In this document: in pieces, positions 12,326 through 23,596 of the stretch
How positions within the stretch are numbered: position 1 is the first letter of the stretch
Layout: every line of letters begins with the position of its first letter
Origin: Pardosa pseudoannulata
Lineage: Eukaryota > Arthropoda > Arachnida > Araneae > Lycosidae
Assembly (NCBI GenBank): GCA_032207245.1
Contig: CM063500.1
Span: forward strand, 85,255,245-85,319,244
Length of the DNA stretch: 64,000 nt
Direction: 5' to 3'
Program-made: the position numbers and the translations under genes
Notes under the pieces: model-generated
Database searches by the model: none
What the model was told of the DNA's origin: nothing
Seen by the model: only the letters and a program-made list of their open reading frames with translations

Positions 12326-13720
12326 GCTCGTCAAGATGATTTTCTGAAATTATTTTTTCAATCAGTTTAAAACACGTGACCAGTCCTGCCAAAACAACCG
12401 CGAAACCAACAAAACTTGTCAAACTTCCAATCAAAGCTGAATATTTCATTTCATTTCCTCCAGGCTGAGTAAAACCGTGATAAAAGAAATCTTACCGACG
12501 AATTCTGCTTCACCCGAGTTTTCTCGAGACAATAATTAACTGCAATAAATACGAACTCAAGATAACTCGGGATAATCAGGCAAATGGTTAAATTGCTAAT
12601 GTAGAATGTGCATTTGATTGTAGTTTCTCTGCAATTACAGTCCCCCAGCCGTAAAAACCGAAATACAGGTTGAGCGTGGCTTCTTTTCATTACCGTGGAC
12701 AATGGCTAATTCCGATATTTCGTGAGATATCAATACGTTGGCGATATTTGCGGACACTTAATAATTTCATTAATTTGACAATATTTAATTAAAATTTTTT
12801 TGTCAGTTCACAAGATTTAGGACTTTCTAAAATATTTCCGAGGATTCTCGTAGTTCTTGTAAGTGCCAGAACAATAAAAGAGGTATGCATACTGTTCTTA
12901 CTAGATTTCTATCGTAAACTTCTGATATAATAGTGAGCTATGGACTGAGTAGAATATGTAATGCAAAATTATCCAACTGTAAATTTTTTACTCTAAAAAA
13001 ATTCTACAAGATTTTAATTCCCTTGTAACATCAACCAATTTCATCCAGAACATTTAACTGCAAAAAATTCTTAAATCTTAAAGACTGTACTATACACAAA
13101 ACTCTACAGTACTTTTATGAAAATTTAGTCCTGTAGTAGTATTGTATAAAAGTTTAAATGATTTTAATCCCTGAATCTGAATTTGTTAAATGTACTGAAT
13201 AACGAAGGATTTTTAGCTTGAATTATCCTATAGTGAATATAATTATCTCAAGATATAATTTATTACATTCGTATTAATAATTAAATGTTTTCAGACAAAC
13301 TAAAATTTTGTTTTTTGAACAATTACAAATTTTAGACCTTTATTTTCTTATCTTTTTGAAATTTAGTGTCTAGTGGCATCTACCATTTTTAGCCCTTAAA
13401 TTTAACTGTATAAAATTCTCAAATCTTAAAGTCTATACTGCACACAAAAATCTACACTACTTTTATAAAAAAAAATTAGTCGTACATTATTATTGTATAT
13501 AAATTTAAATAATTTAAATATCTGGATCTGAATTTCTTAAATGTACTGAATTATGGAGGTTTTTAAGCCTGAATTATCCTAAAGTGAATTAAATTATCTG
13601 CAATTACTATTTATTACATTCGTATTATTAGTAATTAAGTGTTTTCATAGAAAATAATTTTTTTTTTAAATTATAACATTTTAGATAGTTTTATTTTCTC
13701 ATCTTTTTGAAATTTAGTGA
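12326..13720 (-). repeat. Duplicated locus, copy 2
   Basis: This is the direct repeat of 9699 onward, offset by about 2.63 kb. It retains the Cys-containing segment and two tandem subunits (starts near 13010 and 13365). It has no SINE. Confidence 0.85.
12451..12702 (-). pseudogene. Second copy of the Cys-containing segment
   Basis: The 83-codon frame is close to the one at 9824-10060 (GDCNCRETTIKCTFY, then LEFVFIAVNYCLEKTRVKQN). It has one extra codon (IS for S) and several replacements. The 31-nt GTAAG...CAG stretch and the following KYSALIGSLTSF frame are conserved. The shared breaks mean the two copies were already interrupted, or carried the same structure, before duplication. Confidence 0.35.
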
Positions 13721-14896
13721 AAATTTAAGTTATTATATATAAAATAAATATTATAATGAATGTGTATCTAAACTAATAAATCATGCAAGTAAAATACATA
13801 TTAAGGATATTTTATAGAAGAAATTTCATATTTCTATTTTTATTTGTAATTAATTAATTTTAAGGGCGATTTTAATATTAATAGTTTTAATTACTAAAAT
13901 TATTCCTACAAATAAAATTGACTATAAAACAAAATGAAGCTGTTTTGGAATAGGCCTTAATAGTTAATGACTTTTAAAATACTAATTAATTTTACTTGAA
14001 ATTTTAACCACTTAACATAAATATATTGATTTTTTCACAATGGATTTTATTTAAAGCAAAATCGGTTTCAAAGATTGGTATAAAAATGAAAAGGAATAAA
14101 AATAAGACCCTTGTATGTTAAGTTTGTACTTCAATATAATTTCATTAATAACATGTATTTATTGTGTTTGTAAATTAATAAAATTTAATTAAATACAGTT
14201 AATTATACGACACAAGCAATAGCTATTATTAATTAATATTTGAACATATGCTTTATATTAGACAATGTATAAATTATACTGCAACCAATTCTAGATTGAA
14301 ATATCTGAGTGAAAAGATAGAATGAAAATCAAATAAAGATTGTAATAGAAATTAGAGACAAAAAGTATTGTAATATTTAGATTAAAATACAATTATAATC
14401 AGGTGTAACAACAGATACTATTAAGAATAAAATTTTTTAGCTTCTTCACAGTGTATAAGATATATAGATACCGAAACAAGAAATTGATGAAAATAATATG
14501 CTAATTAAATTCTTTACAGGGAGAGTATATGATATTAATAAACCTTTTTAGATAATTAGTTATGGAAATGTATTTTTACTACATTTCCCCTACTTGTTTA
14601 TTAAAATATTTTAATTTTATTTTTAAAACTAATTTAAAACTGATATACTGTTTAAAAATGTAGATTTCAAATAAGGTAAATGTAATTTTGATTTGTAGTT
14701 TTACTAGCCTAGGTTGCTGAATTTTCACAATTAGAGATGAAAATTTTCATCTTTTTATCGAAACAAAATTGTGATGTATCGAATGTTCACTGCTGTCTTT
14801 CACTATGACCGCACGCCTCGTTCCTGTTCCTGTTCGCCTATTGTTACTGCAGCAGGTATTGTGGGTTAGCTGAAAGCCTGTCTTGCCGACACTTAA
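13721..14896. other. AT-rich DNA without recognised feature
   Basis: No supported gene. A small GC-richer patch at 14780-14890 lies beside the TTAA element and has no identifiable product. Confidence 0.5.
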
Positions 14897-15248
14897 CCCT
14901 TTAAAGGTCACAAATAAAAATTCTTTCAGATTTAACAGAATTAGGTAATAAACGTTGTCTGTGAAATTTATAAATAGGAACCATGTAAAAAGAAATTTTA
15001 CATTCCATTGGGGGGTTGGATTTTTTTTGGGGGGAGGTGGGATAAATGTGAAGCTTTTCCCTTTTACAGCATGAGAATAAGAGTTTTTAAAATTAATTAT
15101 ATTGGAAAAACGTTGTATAATTATCATCAAAATCACGTAACAAATAGATAATTACACATTTTTTCTTTGTTCTTTTAAGTTTTATTTGAAGTCATAAAGA
15201 AAAAAATTAAATTCTAGATTTTTCATGTAATGCAATTTTAAAGTAATA

Positions 15249-16125
15249 CACTCAAACCTGTTTTTGTGCGGTCTTTTTTTTGCGATTTTTTATGCGCTTT
15301 TTTTTGTGCGGTAAATAAAAATTTTAATCAAATTGAACATAATTGACGAAGTTATCGAAGTTATCAATAATGACATCGGCGGAGATGGGTTTAATAGTTT
15401 TAGTGAAAATGATCTTGTCGAAATGATTCAGGATGACACCGTAAGGGAAGATGAAATTATAAATTACGTAACTAATGTTACTGATGGGCAAGAAGAACCC
15501 GATCATATGACAGCAGATAAAATCTATGCAGGACTCCAACTCTGTCATAAATTAGAATGTCATTTTCTTGCAATCGATGCCAATTCTGAAAGAACTTCAA
15601 AATTCCAAAAGGAGCTTCAGTCGTGCATATCTGGCTACCGGGACATATACAAGCGTCTAGTGCAACAACAGTCGTCGCAAAAACTAATCACTGACTATAT
15701 GGTAAATGAAAAAAGTCAACTTTAAACCAGTGCGAGATAGTATCTTCAAGTGACGAAAGCGATTTTGAACTAGTTTATCACAGGAAAGTTCGCGTATTGT
15801 CAGACTGCGAAGGATAATGTTTATACGTTTTGAAAAGTATTGTATGTGTAAAATAATCACATAATATTAAATAAAATGTTTAAAAATGTTCGCAAGTGTA
15901 TTTTTTAAATCAGATTCTAAAACGTTTGGCGAAATTCCAGGTATGTACTAGTTATTTCGTAAGGTTTTGAGTTATTTTAAACGTGAGACTTTTTTATGCG
16001 GTCCCTATTCACCGCATAAAAAAATTTTTAAATTGTGTTCCGAAAACTATATTTTATAGATATTCGTGAAATTTTGTGCAATTTTTATGCGGTCCCTATC
16101 CACAGCACAAAAACAGGTTTGAGTG
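15249..16125 (+). mobile_element. Internally deleted pogo/Tigger element
   Basis: TA target duplication at 15247-15248 and 16126-16127, with ends CACTCAAACCTGTTTTTGTG and its reverse CACAAAAACAGGTTTGAGTG, near-perfect. The internal motif ATGCGGTCCCTATYCACNGC recurs near the right end. The remaining frame at 15333-15725 is the acidic C-terminal tail of a Tigger transposase. The HTH and DDE parts are gone. At 877 bp it is non-autonomous. It sits inside an older TTAA element. Confidence 0.93.
15333..15725 (+). pseudogene. Tigger transposase C-terminal fragment
   Basis: Pogo/Tigger transposases cut and paste TA-flanked elements, using an N-terminal CENP-B-type HTH and a DDE domain. This 130-codon frame holds only the acidic region and the C-terminal helical region (KIYAGLQLCHKLECHF, FQKELQSCISGYRDIYKRLV). 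It is open to its natural stop. Near the end is QKLITDYM (15678-15701), which partly fits the PCNA-binding pattern Q-x-x-I/L-x-x-aromatic-aromatic; the second aromatic is Met here. The first ATG is internal and the 5' part is deleted, so a functional product is unlikely. Confidence 0.8.
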
Positions 16126-16559
16126 TATATTTCAAAGGGAAAAATTATGCAAAATTCTATTATCTATTACTACATCAAAGAGTCAATAACACAGAAAATC
16201 GAAAACAAATGTTTCGAATGTTTTTAAAAGAAGAGAAAAAAGTATTAATAGGTGGTTTGAGCTGTGAAACCACTGCCCGTTAAAGGGTTAAATACTGCAG
16301 CGACAAAATCCTAGACTAAATATTTATTATTTAACTATTATTGAATGTTATCTCGCCGAGCGGTTTGCGAAGTTTCTACTTCCGATTGTAAGTCATACCC
16401 TAGCCATTTTGGATATGATTTCGCATGGGTCTCGTATAAGGAGCAGGTATGGAGGCGAAATAATCCACCGTAGATGATTTAAACATTTTTGATTTATTTA
16501 ACAAAACAAGAAACGTTTTAAATAAAAACAAATCAACTCAGTTAAATAAAAACAAATCA

Positions 16560-16690
16560 ACTAGATGCAACCTAGGTTGCATCTACATTGAGTTGATCTA
16601 CATTGTGCTGTCAGTGCATCTACAGTTGCATCTACAGTACATCTGTCAGTTGCATCTACATTGAGCTGTCAGTGTCCAGAGAGGCGATCA
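16560..16690. repeat. Short local repeats of GTTGCATCTACA
   Basis: TTGCATCTACA and the related CAGTTGCATCTACATTGAG recur several times in about 120 bp, mixed with GAGCTGTCAGTG. A small palindrome, TGCAACCTAGGTTGCA, opens the block. Confidence 0.7.
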
Positions 16691-16698
16691 CTCTAGAC

Positions 16699-17451
16699 CA
16701 GTGGTGCGCAAACTAGGGGTTGCGATCCCTGTGGGGGTCACCAAATTTTTATGAAATGCATTATCCCTGCATGCTGCATACCATACAGTGTACATATAAA
16801 AAGTGAAGCGCCGTCACTGAAAAGTTTAAGAAAAACTTTTCGAGAAGACTCGAGGATTTTCCTGAAAACGATCTTGGTTGGATTCGTGATCCATTTCCCT
16901 TTGACATATGCAGTTCAACTCTTCAAATTAGTGAAAAAGAGTAATTGATAGATCTAATTAGTGATTATACTCTTCAAAATCAATTTAAGACTCAGCCTTG
17001 CCAAAACTTTTGGCTATCCGTGGAAAAACAACATCCCGTTTTATGCAAGAATGCCATCAGAGTGTTAATTTGGAATCAACGTATTTATGTGAAACTGGAT
17101 TTAGCAAACTAGTTTCAATAAAAACTAAATACCGCTCGCGTTTAAACCCTGAAGATGATATGTGAATTGCAATTAGCAACATACATCCAAACATCGATGA
17201 GATAATTAGAAACTTGCAGCCACATACATCTCATTGAAGGGAAATTTACTGATTTTTGTGTTATTCAAAAAGTATTTTCTTAAAATTATAAATAAAATTA
17301 ATATAAGTCAAATATGATGATGTTTTTATTCGATGAAATGAAAAAAATGCGAGAAATTTACAGCGTATTTGTGAACATTTATCTCTAGGGGTCGCTAAAA
17401 ATTTTCTCTCTACAGAAGGGGTCGCAGTCGAAAAAAGTTTACGCACCACTG
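16699..17451 (+). mobile_element. hAT element relic
   Basis: A perfect 8-bp target duplication CTCTAGAC occurs at 16691-16698 and 17452-17459. Inverted ends are CAGTGGTGCGCAAAC and GTTTACGCACCACTG, with one mismatch. The length is 753 bp. Between 17000 and 17236 the plus strand retains the C-terminal dimerisation part of a hAT transposase, with a frameshift and the hallmark CETGFSKLVSIKTKYRSRL. The catalytic part and the BED finger are missing. It is a dead, internally deleted copy. Confidence 0.93.
17010..17236 (+). pseudogene. hAT transposase C-terminal dimerisation domain relic
   Basis: QHPVLCKNAIRVL and, after a frameshift, STYLCETGFSKL, KTKYRSRL and NIHPNIDEII match the end of hAT transposases. 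At least one frame change and an in-frame TGA are visible. Confidence 0.8.
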
Positions 17452-17459
17452 CTCTAGAC

Positions 17460-18965
17460 ATGTCATTAATAGAAAATGATATTTTTTTGTTTATTTTACA
17501 GAGATCCTAATGTCTATACAGACATGGGAAAATAACAGAAATTAAAAAATATTTGAAAAACATCTTGTCAAATTAAGGGTTAACAGTTTACAAACGCAAT
17601 AGCTCCAAATTATTAAAAACCAGCCATAGTGAACCATTAATGGTTTGTTATATCTACATTTTTAAGCGTTGCGCACTTTTAATATATAAGAAAAGAGTGA
17701 CACAAGGAGAGTTGGATGCAAATAACATATAAATTATAATATAGATATAGATTGTTTGTACATGGTGAGTTCAAGAAAAAATGTTAGGCGACCATACTCA
17801 AACCATTATCGCCAAGTTGGCGGGGGAACCCAATTTTTCAGTCAACCCATTTTTGTGAACTGGATATAAATCACAAGCAGAGTTATTTAAAACAACGCGA
17901 ATAACTACATGCTTAATATTTTAAGTATTTTTACCCTACTTAATTACAAGATTATAAGTCTCCCCTTTTCTTGTTCTGAAATTTTAAACCATAATTAATT
18001 AATATTTTCTACATTTTAGAATTCTTATGAAACAGTTATACTAACGTCTTTTTCGTGAAAAATTACTGTTGTCTGGAAGTTAAATAAACTAAAGTTTAAG
18101 AATAGTATTACTAGTAAAATGCATGTTTTAACCAAAGCTTTTCGGGTAAAACTGAGCTAAACTAACTAATATTATGAAATGGAAGTTACTACAATAATTA
18201 GACTAGTTTTCAGATACAGACGTTAAATTTTACCACTGAAATATGTTACTTAAAATACACATTTCCTTTTTCCGGTGAACAGAATAAATGTTTAACTGTA
18301 ATCACTATAAAAGATTATTTGCATTACTAAGTACAGCCTAAAAGTTAATAAACAGATATAAAGATGAAAGTTTAAAATTATGTGAAACGATCTACTCGAA
18401 GAAATTCCCATAAGGATTTTAATTTAAGGTTAATATGTTATATGCTATTAGAACACATAACCTTTAAACATTCGAATGCAGATGAATGATTTTCGACTTC
18501 CTCAGTAACCTTGAGTATGTATGTAACACAATAGAATGATTTTGCTCTATACAAAATAATATTGAAACTTTTCATCGTAAAAAAATGTCTTGGAATTAAA
18601 AAAGAATTAGGTAAAATGTCTCGTTTATAAACGGAGATATTAAGTGATAGCATGGAGCATATTCCCAGCGAGAAAAATTTACTAAACTTTACTAAATATT
18701 TTTCATAAATATTTCTAAAAGACTTATACATGATTTTCCCCCTGTAATAATAAAAATATGAATTACTTAAATTTTTCTGTCTCTTTTAATTTAAAGAATT
18801 AAGTTTAAAATCCAAAACTTTTTTGTGATTATCATTGTCAGCTTAGGAGTAACAAGTGTTTCAACTTTGAAATTCATGGTTTCAATATATTAGGTGCACT
18901 CAGTAAATAACTAGCAGAAGACGATAACACCGAATAATGTTTATTTATTTCAACCCAGAAAATTC
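17460..18965. other. AT-rich DNA without recognised gene
   Basis: A lone TTAA-type end (AAATTAAGGGTTAA, 17563-17576) has a relative near 30140, but I could not find its partner. Otherwise nothing is supported. Confidence 0.45.
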
Positions 18966-19410
18966 CTATATAATAATAGCCTAAGTTATCTGTCCGTCTG
19001 TCCCCGAATTCATGAAGCGGTTCGACATGGAATGGATAGAGGCATCCATATTGGATTCTTGATAAGTTAGGGTTAGCAAAATTTGAAGCGTTAAAGCTTA
19101 TCTTCTCCTAAACTATTAATTCTATTCTAAAATAAATTTGTATAAATATGCTTCATATCTCAGCAAAAAAATACTGTCGTACGTTCGAAATCCACCCTTC
19201 CCACATTTTCGAGCGTTTAATGCCATTGCTTCAAGCCCTATTTTTCCCAGTTAAGAGCAGGTGATTAAATTTATCCCATAATAAATAGGTAAAAATGAGA
19301 TTTTTTTCTAGCATTATGACGTTATTCCTTTAACCATCTCATTTAATAATTTCTTATTTTAAATTATTTAACTATCATTTGCATTATTTTCATATATTTC
19401 ATCACTAAAC
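18966..19410 (+). mobile_element. Helitron-like dispersed repeat, copy 1
   Basis: The start CTATATAATAATAGCC, followed by TTATCTGTCCGTCTGTCC and AATTCATGAAGCGGTT, runs for about 440 bp. It closely matches the reverse complement of 51185-51645, including GTTAGGGTTAGC, AGAGCAGG and the end near TCACTAAACTT. It has no TIRs and no clear target duplication, and starts near a TC. A Helitron-type non-autonomous element is one possibility; the class is not proven. Confidence 0.6.
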
Positions 19411-19983
19411 TTGGCGGGCCCACTAAACCGGTATCGGTCTCGACTTTAAGCAGCATCAGTTTAAATCGCCATTATGTAGCAAGATAAATTATATAGTACT
19501 GCTCCAAAACCATTATCTTGTTAAAAGGTGTTTCTTTAACAAACATTTAAACAATAAAGTCAGAAAATCAGCTAGCATTGTTAAGGGAGCATTATGTGTT
19601 AAATTATTTACGTAATTATTGTAATAATCCACTTTTTGCTCATTGTTGCAAAAGAAAGTCTCTGTAACAAAGATTATTCTATATACGCCATTTTAAACCA
19701 GGCGGTTGCTCTTGACGGTTTAAGTGCTTATTGAACTTGCTATTTCTTTATACGATTAGGAAATATTTCTTGTTTTTAAACTTTTCATTTTGTACAACGA
19801 TAAAAGTTTGAATAATATCAATCGATCCGTACATTGGTCTAAATTAGTCTTAATTCTTCCAACACTGGTCTTGTATAAATATTCTTCAAGAAAATTTTAA
19901 TATATTGATTGCTACAGAAGAAATTTTCTTTTCTGGAAATAAAATATTGATAACAGAAGACGAAATTAACTGATTGATCCATA

Positions 19984-20265
19984 ATGAAGTCTGATAGCAA
20001 TATTTGTTATAAAATTGCCTCTGAAAATGTAGATTATTTGTATGTACTTACCCGTGGTCATCCGCGAAAAACACCAATGAAACCCCGTCTACCTATAACT
20101 CTAAAATCCACTATTGTTTATATGGACCGTTTTTTAAATGACTGCGAACAATTCCAAGTACGATCTGCAGCTTTTAAAGGTAAACGGGAAAATGCCGTGA
20201 AAGATATATTAGTCAAAGCTGCAGCAGCTGCAGTGGTAATATCTGTAATTCAATTCTTCCTCTAA
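19984..20265 (+). CDS. Orphan 93-codon ORF with C-terminal hydrophobic helix
   Basis: I do not recognise this protein. It starts at the ATG with an in-frame TGA nine bases upstream (19975-19977) and has no introns. It is basic in the middle (GHPRKTPMKPR). It ends in KAAAAAVVISVIQFFL-stop, a short hydrophobic helix at the very C-terminus as in tail-anchored proteins. Codon third positions are less AT-biased than the flanks. AATAAA-like signals follow at about 20274 and 20286. Options: a small intronless gene, a retrocopy or a transposon fragment. Confidence 0.35.
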   Translation: MKSDSNICYKIASENVDYLYVLTRGHPRKTPMKPRLPITLKSTIVYMDRFLNDCEQFQVRSAAFKGKRENAVKDILVKAAAAAVVISVIQFFL

Positions 20266-20499
20266 CTACTTAAAAATAAATGTGCAAATAAAATATAAAC
20301 TTCAATATGATTGATATAAAATGATATCATCGTACCTTACCTTTTCAACATTTAACGAAGTCATCTGCATTTAAAAACATCTATAAGTCTTTGTGACCAC
20401 AAATCATGCATAACATATGTCAATGTTTCAAGCTAAAAACCAATTTTAAAAACAACAATGATTTCAAGGCCAGCAAATCAAACATCATAACGCTTATTA

Positions 20500-21300
20500 A
20501 TTATTTCTTTCTTCCACCTGCTATCAGACTCATTTCTATCTCTCGTTGCGTGTTATGTCTATCTACATCCGAACTATGTTCCTCAATCTTCCTGCTATGA
20601 AAACCACCAACATATGGAGCACATGCACTTCTTCCTTTTAGGAAAATCATCAACATCCAGTCTACCTGCACCAATTTTTCTTCTGTGAAATACAACAACA
20701 TGCGACCTATAAGCATCAGACTTGCTACAATTAAAGCCATCAACATCTGGCAAACTTCTTTCTTCCTTCAGTGAAATTTACTGACACCTGACCTACATGC
20801 ATCAGTCTTGCTACAATAAAAGCCATCAACATCTGGCTAACTTCTTTCTTCCTTCAGTGAGATTTACTGACACTAAACCTACATGCATCAACATTTGGCT
20901 AACTTCTTTCTTCCTCCTGTGAGATTTACTGACTCGAACTACATGCATCAGTCTTGCTACAATAAAAGCCATCAACATCTGGCTAACTTCTTTCTTCCTT
21001 CAGTGAGATTTACTGACACTAGACCTACATGCATTAACATTTGGCTAACTTCTTTCTTCCTTCTGTGAGATTTACTGACTCGACCTACATGCACCAGTCT
21101 TGCTACAATAAAAACCATCAACATCTGGCTAAATTCTTTCTTCCTTCAGAGAGATTTACAGACACTCGACCTACATGCATCAGTCTTGCTACAATAAAAG
21201 CCATCAACATCTGGGTAACTACTTTCATCCTTCTGTAAGAACCACAAGGCATCCGGCTCACTTCTGAGTTCCTTCTGTGAGAGCTTCCAATATGTGGTTC
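20500..21300. repeat. Minisatellite with long and short unit types
   Basis: The phrase CATCTGGCTAACTTCTTTCT then CAGTGAGATTTACTGACAC recurs near 20742, 20828, 20894, 20977, 21039, 21121 and 21208. Long units (about 82-86 bp) include CAGTCTTGCTACAATAAAAG; short units (about 62-66 bp) lack it. The two types mostly alternate in the middle. Open frames across it merely echo the repeat. Confidence 0.9.
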
Positions 21301-22750
21301 ATTTCCTTCTGTACATTTCCAGTGAAAGACAATTTAAGTCAGAGTCATCAAACTCAGTTCTTCCTGCTATATCAATCTCAGTTACTATGTACATTCGAAT
21401 TTCAGCAAAAATAAAATTTTAGATATTTCTTTTCAATGACCCTGTCTTCTATTCATAATTTTTTTAAATCTTCATTACACCTCGCTGTATTTTTTATTCA
21501 TAACACACAATTACGTAACTTCAGTTAGTGTTCTAAAAGTGCAATTTTGTTGCAATAAAAATTTTATCATCGGTATTAACAACAAATTATTTTTCTAAAA
21601 GTCTAAGAATCTATTTCATGGACTACTAAAATAAATCTAGCGTTTAAGTTACATATCTTTGAATACTAAGACGTTTGTTCGTTTGTTTTTATATGTAACC
21701 ACATGGTTTAACTAAATGAATTCAATGTGATTCTAAACTGAATTCGCAGTATCGGAGACTTAAAAGGAGTATGAAGATAAACAAATTATTGAGCTTGTAC
21801 CAGATAATTCTCAGCCAAAAAAGCATCTCATTACTTTATCCAATGTCATAGATGTTGGTACCCATTTTAGTAAAATGTGATGCTATGGTGGAAATATTGA
21901 ACGTTTCTTGTTAGAAAAAAAAATCTACTAAACGCAAAATAAGTGCCATGTTATTGATATATTCTGAAAGCCAATCCTCGGTAAGTTTTCGAAAAGCGTT
22001 TTACCTGTCAAACACTAAACAAAAACGTCATGTATTTATAAATTATTTGTGCAAACTTAATTTTATATTTTAGTACGTTACTCTTTAATGAATGTTTAAA
22101 TTAAAAAATAAATTGACATATTTGATACATTTGTATCTCACCACATAATTTTGCTGCTCTTTTATAATTAAACATCTTTTCATCTACATAATTATTCGAA
22201 CTCGTGTTTCCAAACGCCTTTTTCTCCAAAATAATATGTCTTACTTTCGTTTACTACAAAGAACTTTTCCTACCTTAAACTTGATTAAAAAAATATGTAT
22301 ATTATCAAAGTTATGAACTAACAAATTGTTAGAAGCTAGATACTACTTTACCTTCATAAACTAATTTACAAAATATTATACAGAAAGTTTGTACTTTGTA
22401 AGAAAATCAGCCTTGGTTATTTTATTATGATATGAAAGTATGAACAAATTAGATTACGGAATTAAGAGAGGTTAATATTCAAAACAGTAATCTACAAGTT
22501 AAAAGCTATCTCCGTGTTTAGAATACGAAATTATAGTGGCCAATTAATTAGAAACCGAAAGAAATTATTCATAAATTTAATAAAAGGTAGGGTTGATTTA
22601 TTTTTCACATTTCTTGAAAATATTTTATATCTTTTAATAAAGTTAATAGTTGTACTCAAACTTAGTAGATTCTACATATATATTTTTAACTAGGGAATGG
22701 TAGCATGGGAATAGTGATTATCAGCCAATAATAAGTATAAATAACCTAGC
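21301..22750. other. AT-rich DNA without recognised feature
   Basis: No gene or repeat boundary is supported. Confidence 0.45.
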
Positions 22751-22752
22751 TT

Positions 22753-23411
22753 TTACACGTTGTGTGCGGGTACATTTCGAAGCGGAATTGTACCGGGAGC
22801 TGGCGTTTTGCGCGTAAATTTAGTTATTGAGTTAAATCTCAATAGATCGAAAATTATTTCATTTTTTAACCAACTTTTCGTATTTTAAGTTGAAATATAT
22901 AAACAAATATATAAATAGGAATATATAAATAACAACCATAAGATTTTTGTAGACAAAGAATATATTTTTAGTGGATAAATTTAGAATAGAATCGTAAATA
23001 TGAAAATTCAAGTAGAAAGAGTAGTATATAATTTCAATTTTTTCAAATTATGTTATATATAAACATTTTTACATGAATAATTCATCAATTATTCAATATG
23101 AAAAATCAAGCAGAAATAGTAGTATATAGTTTGAATTTTTTCGAATTATGTTATATGTAAATATTTTTACATTATAAAAATATGAAAAGAGGAATCACAA
23201 ATCTAATAATGTAAAAAGTACATTTTACTTGACTAAATTTTTCTAGCATCTATGTAGTAGACAAGAGCATTCGGCTTCGTTTTCCTGTATATACCGTTAT
23301 TTTTGTACCCGCCAACAAACCTTGTTGTTACACTAACCCGTACTAGTACGTGACCCGCGCTCAAGTATCAATCGTCAAAAAACGTGCTGGCACGTGTCCG
23401 GCATACCATGT
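22753..23411 (-). mobile_element. TTAA family C copy 1 (CGTACTAGTACG subterminal)
   Basis: The right end is CACGTGTCCGGCATACCATG before TGTTAA (TTAA 23412-23415). The left end is ACACGTTGTGTGCGGGTAC at about 22755; the left TTAA is degraded to TTTA. Reversed, the right 90 bp match the left 90 bp of 24734-25319. They include GACGATTGAT, the palindrome CGTACTAGTACG (23339-23350) and TTAGTGTAACAACA. There is no transposase. A two-copy internal repeat (about 98 bp) lies at 23000-23175. Confidence 0.75.
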
Positions 23412-23596
23412 GTTAATATTGTTTCCATTTAGATTTTCCACAGTCTACGATAATATTTCTTTGAGCTATCCAGCATATATAAAAAACATAACGTTATTAA
23501 ATATCTAAAAATAAATAGACCTAAATGTTTGACACACGTGATTCCAATGCAAGATGACAAAATAATAAAAATAGGTATTGCTTTTTATATCCACAG

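Larger units (their letters stand above)
14897..16287. mobile_element. TTAA element interrupted by a Tigger insertion
   Basis: TTAA occurs at 14893-14896 and 16288-16291, with ends CCCTTTAA and, reversed, CCCTTTAACGGGCAGTGG. Removing the nested 15249-16125 element leaves about 510 bp. The right end, reversed, resembles the left end of the 27022-27597 element (CCCTTTAA, GGTGGTTTTG versus AGTGGTTTCA, then a CCACC). Same-family membership is therefore likely. Confidence 0.65.

Noticed and set aside
15324..15548. 74-codon minus-strand frame
   Set aside because: Antisense shadow of the Tigger transposase tail, which has the recognisable protein.
17563..17576. End of another TTAA element (AAATTAAGGGTTAA)
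   Set aside because: A similar end occurs near 30140, but no partner end could be placed for either.
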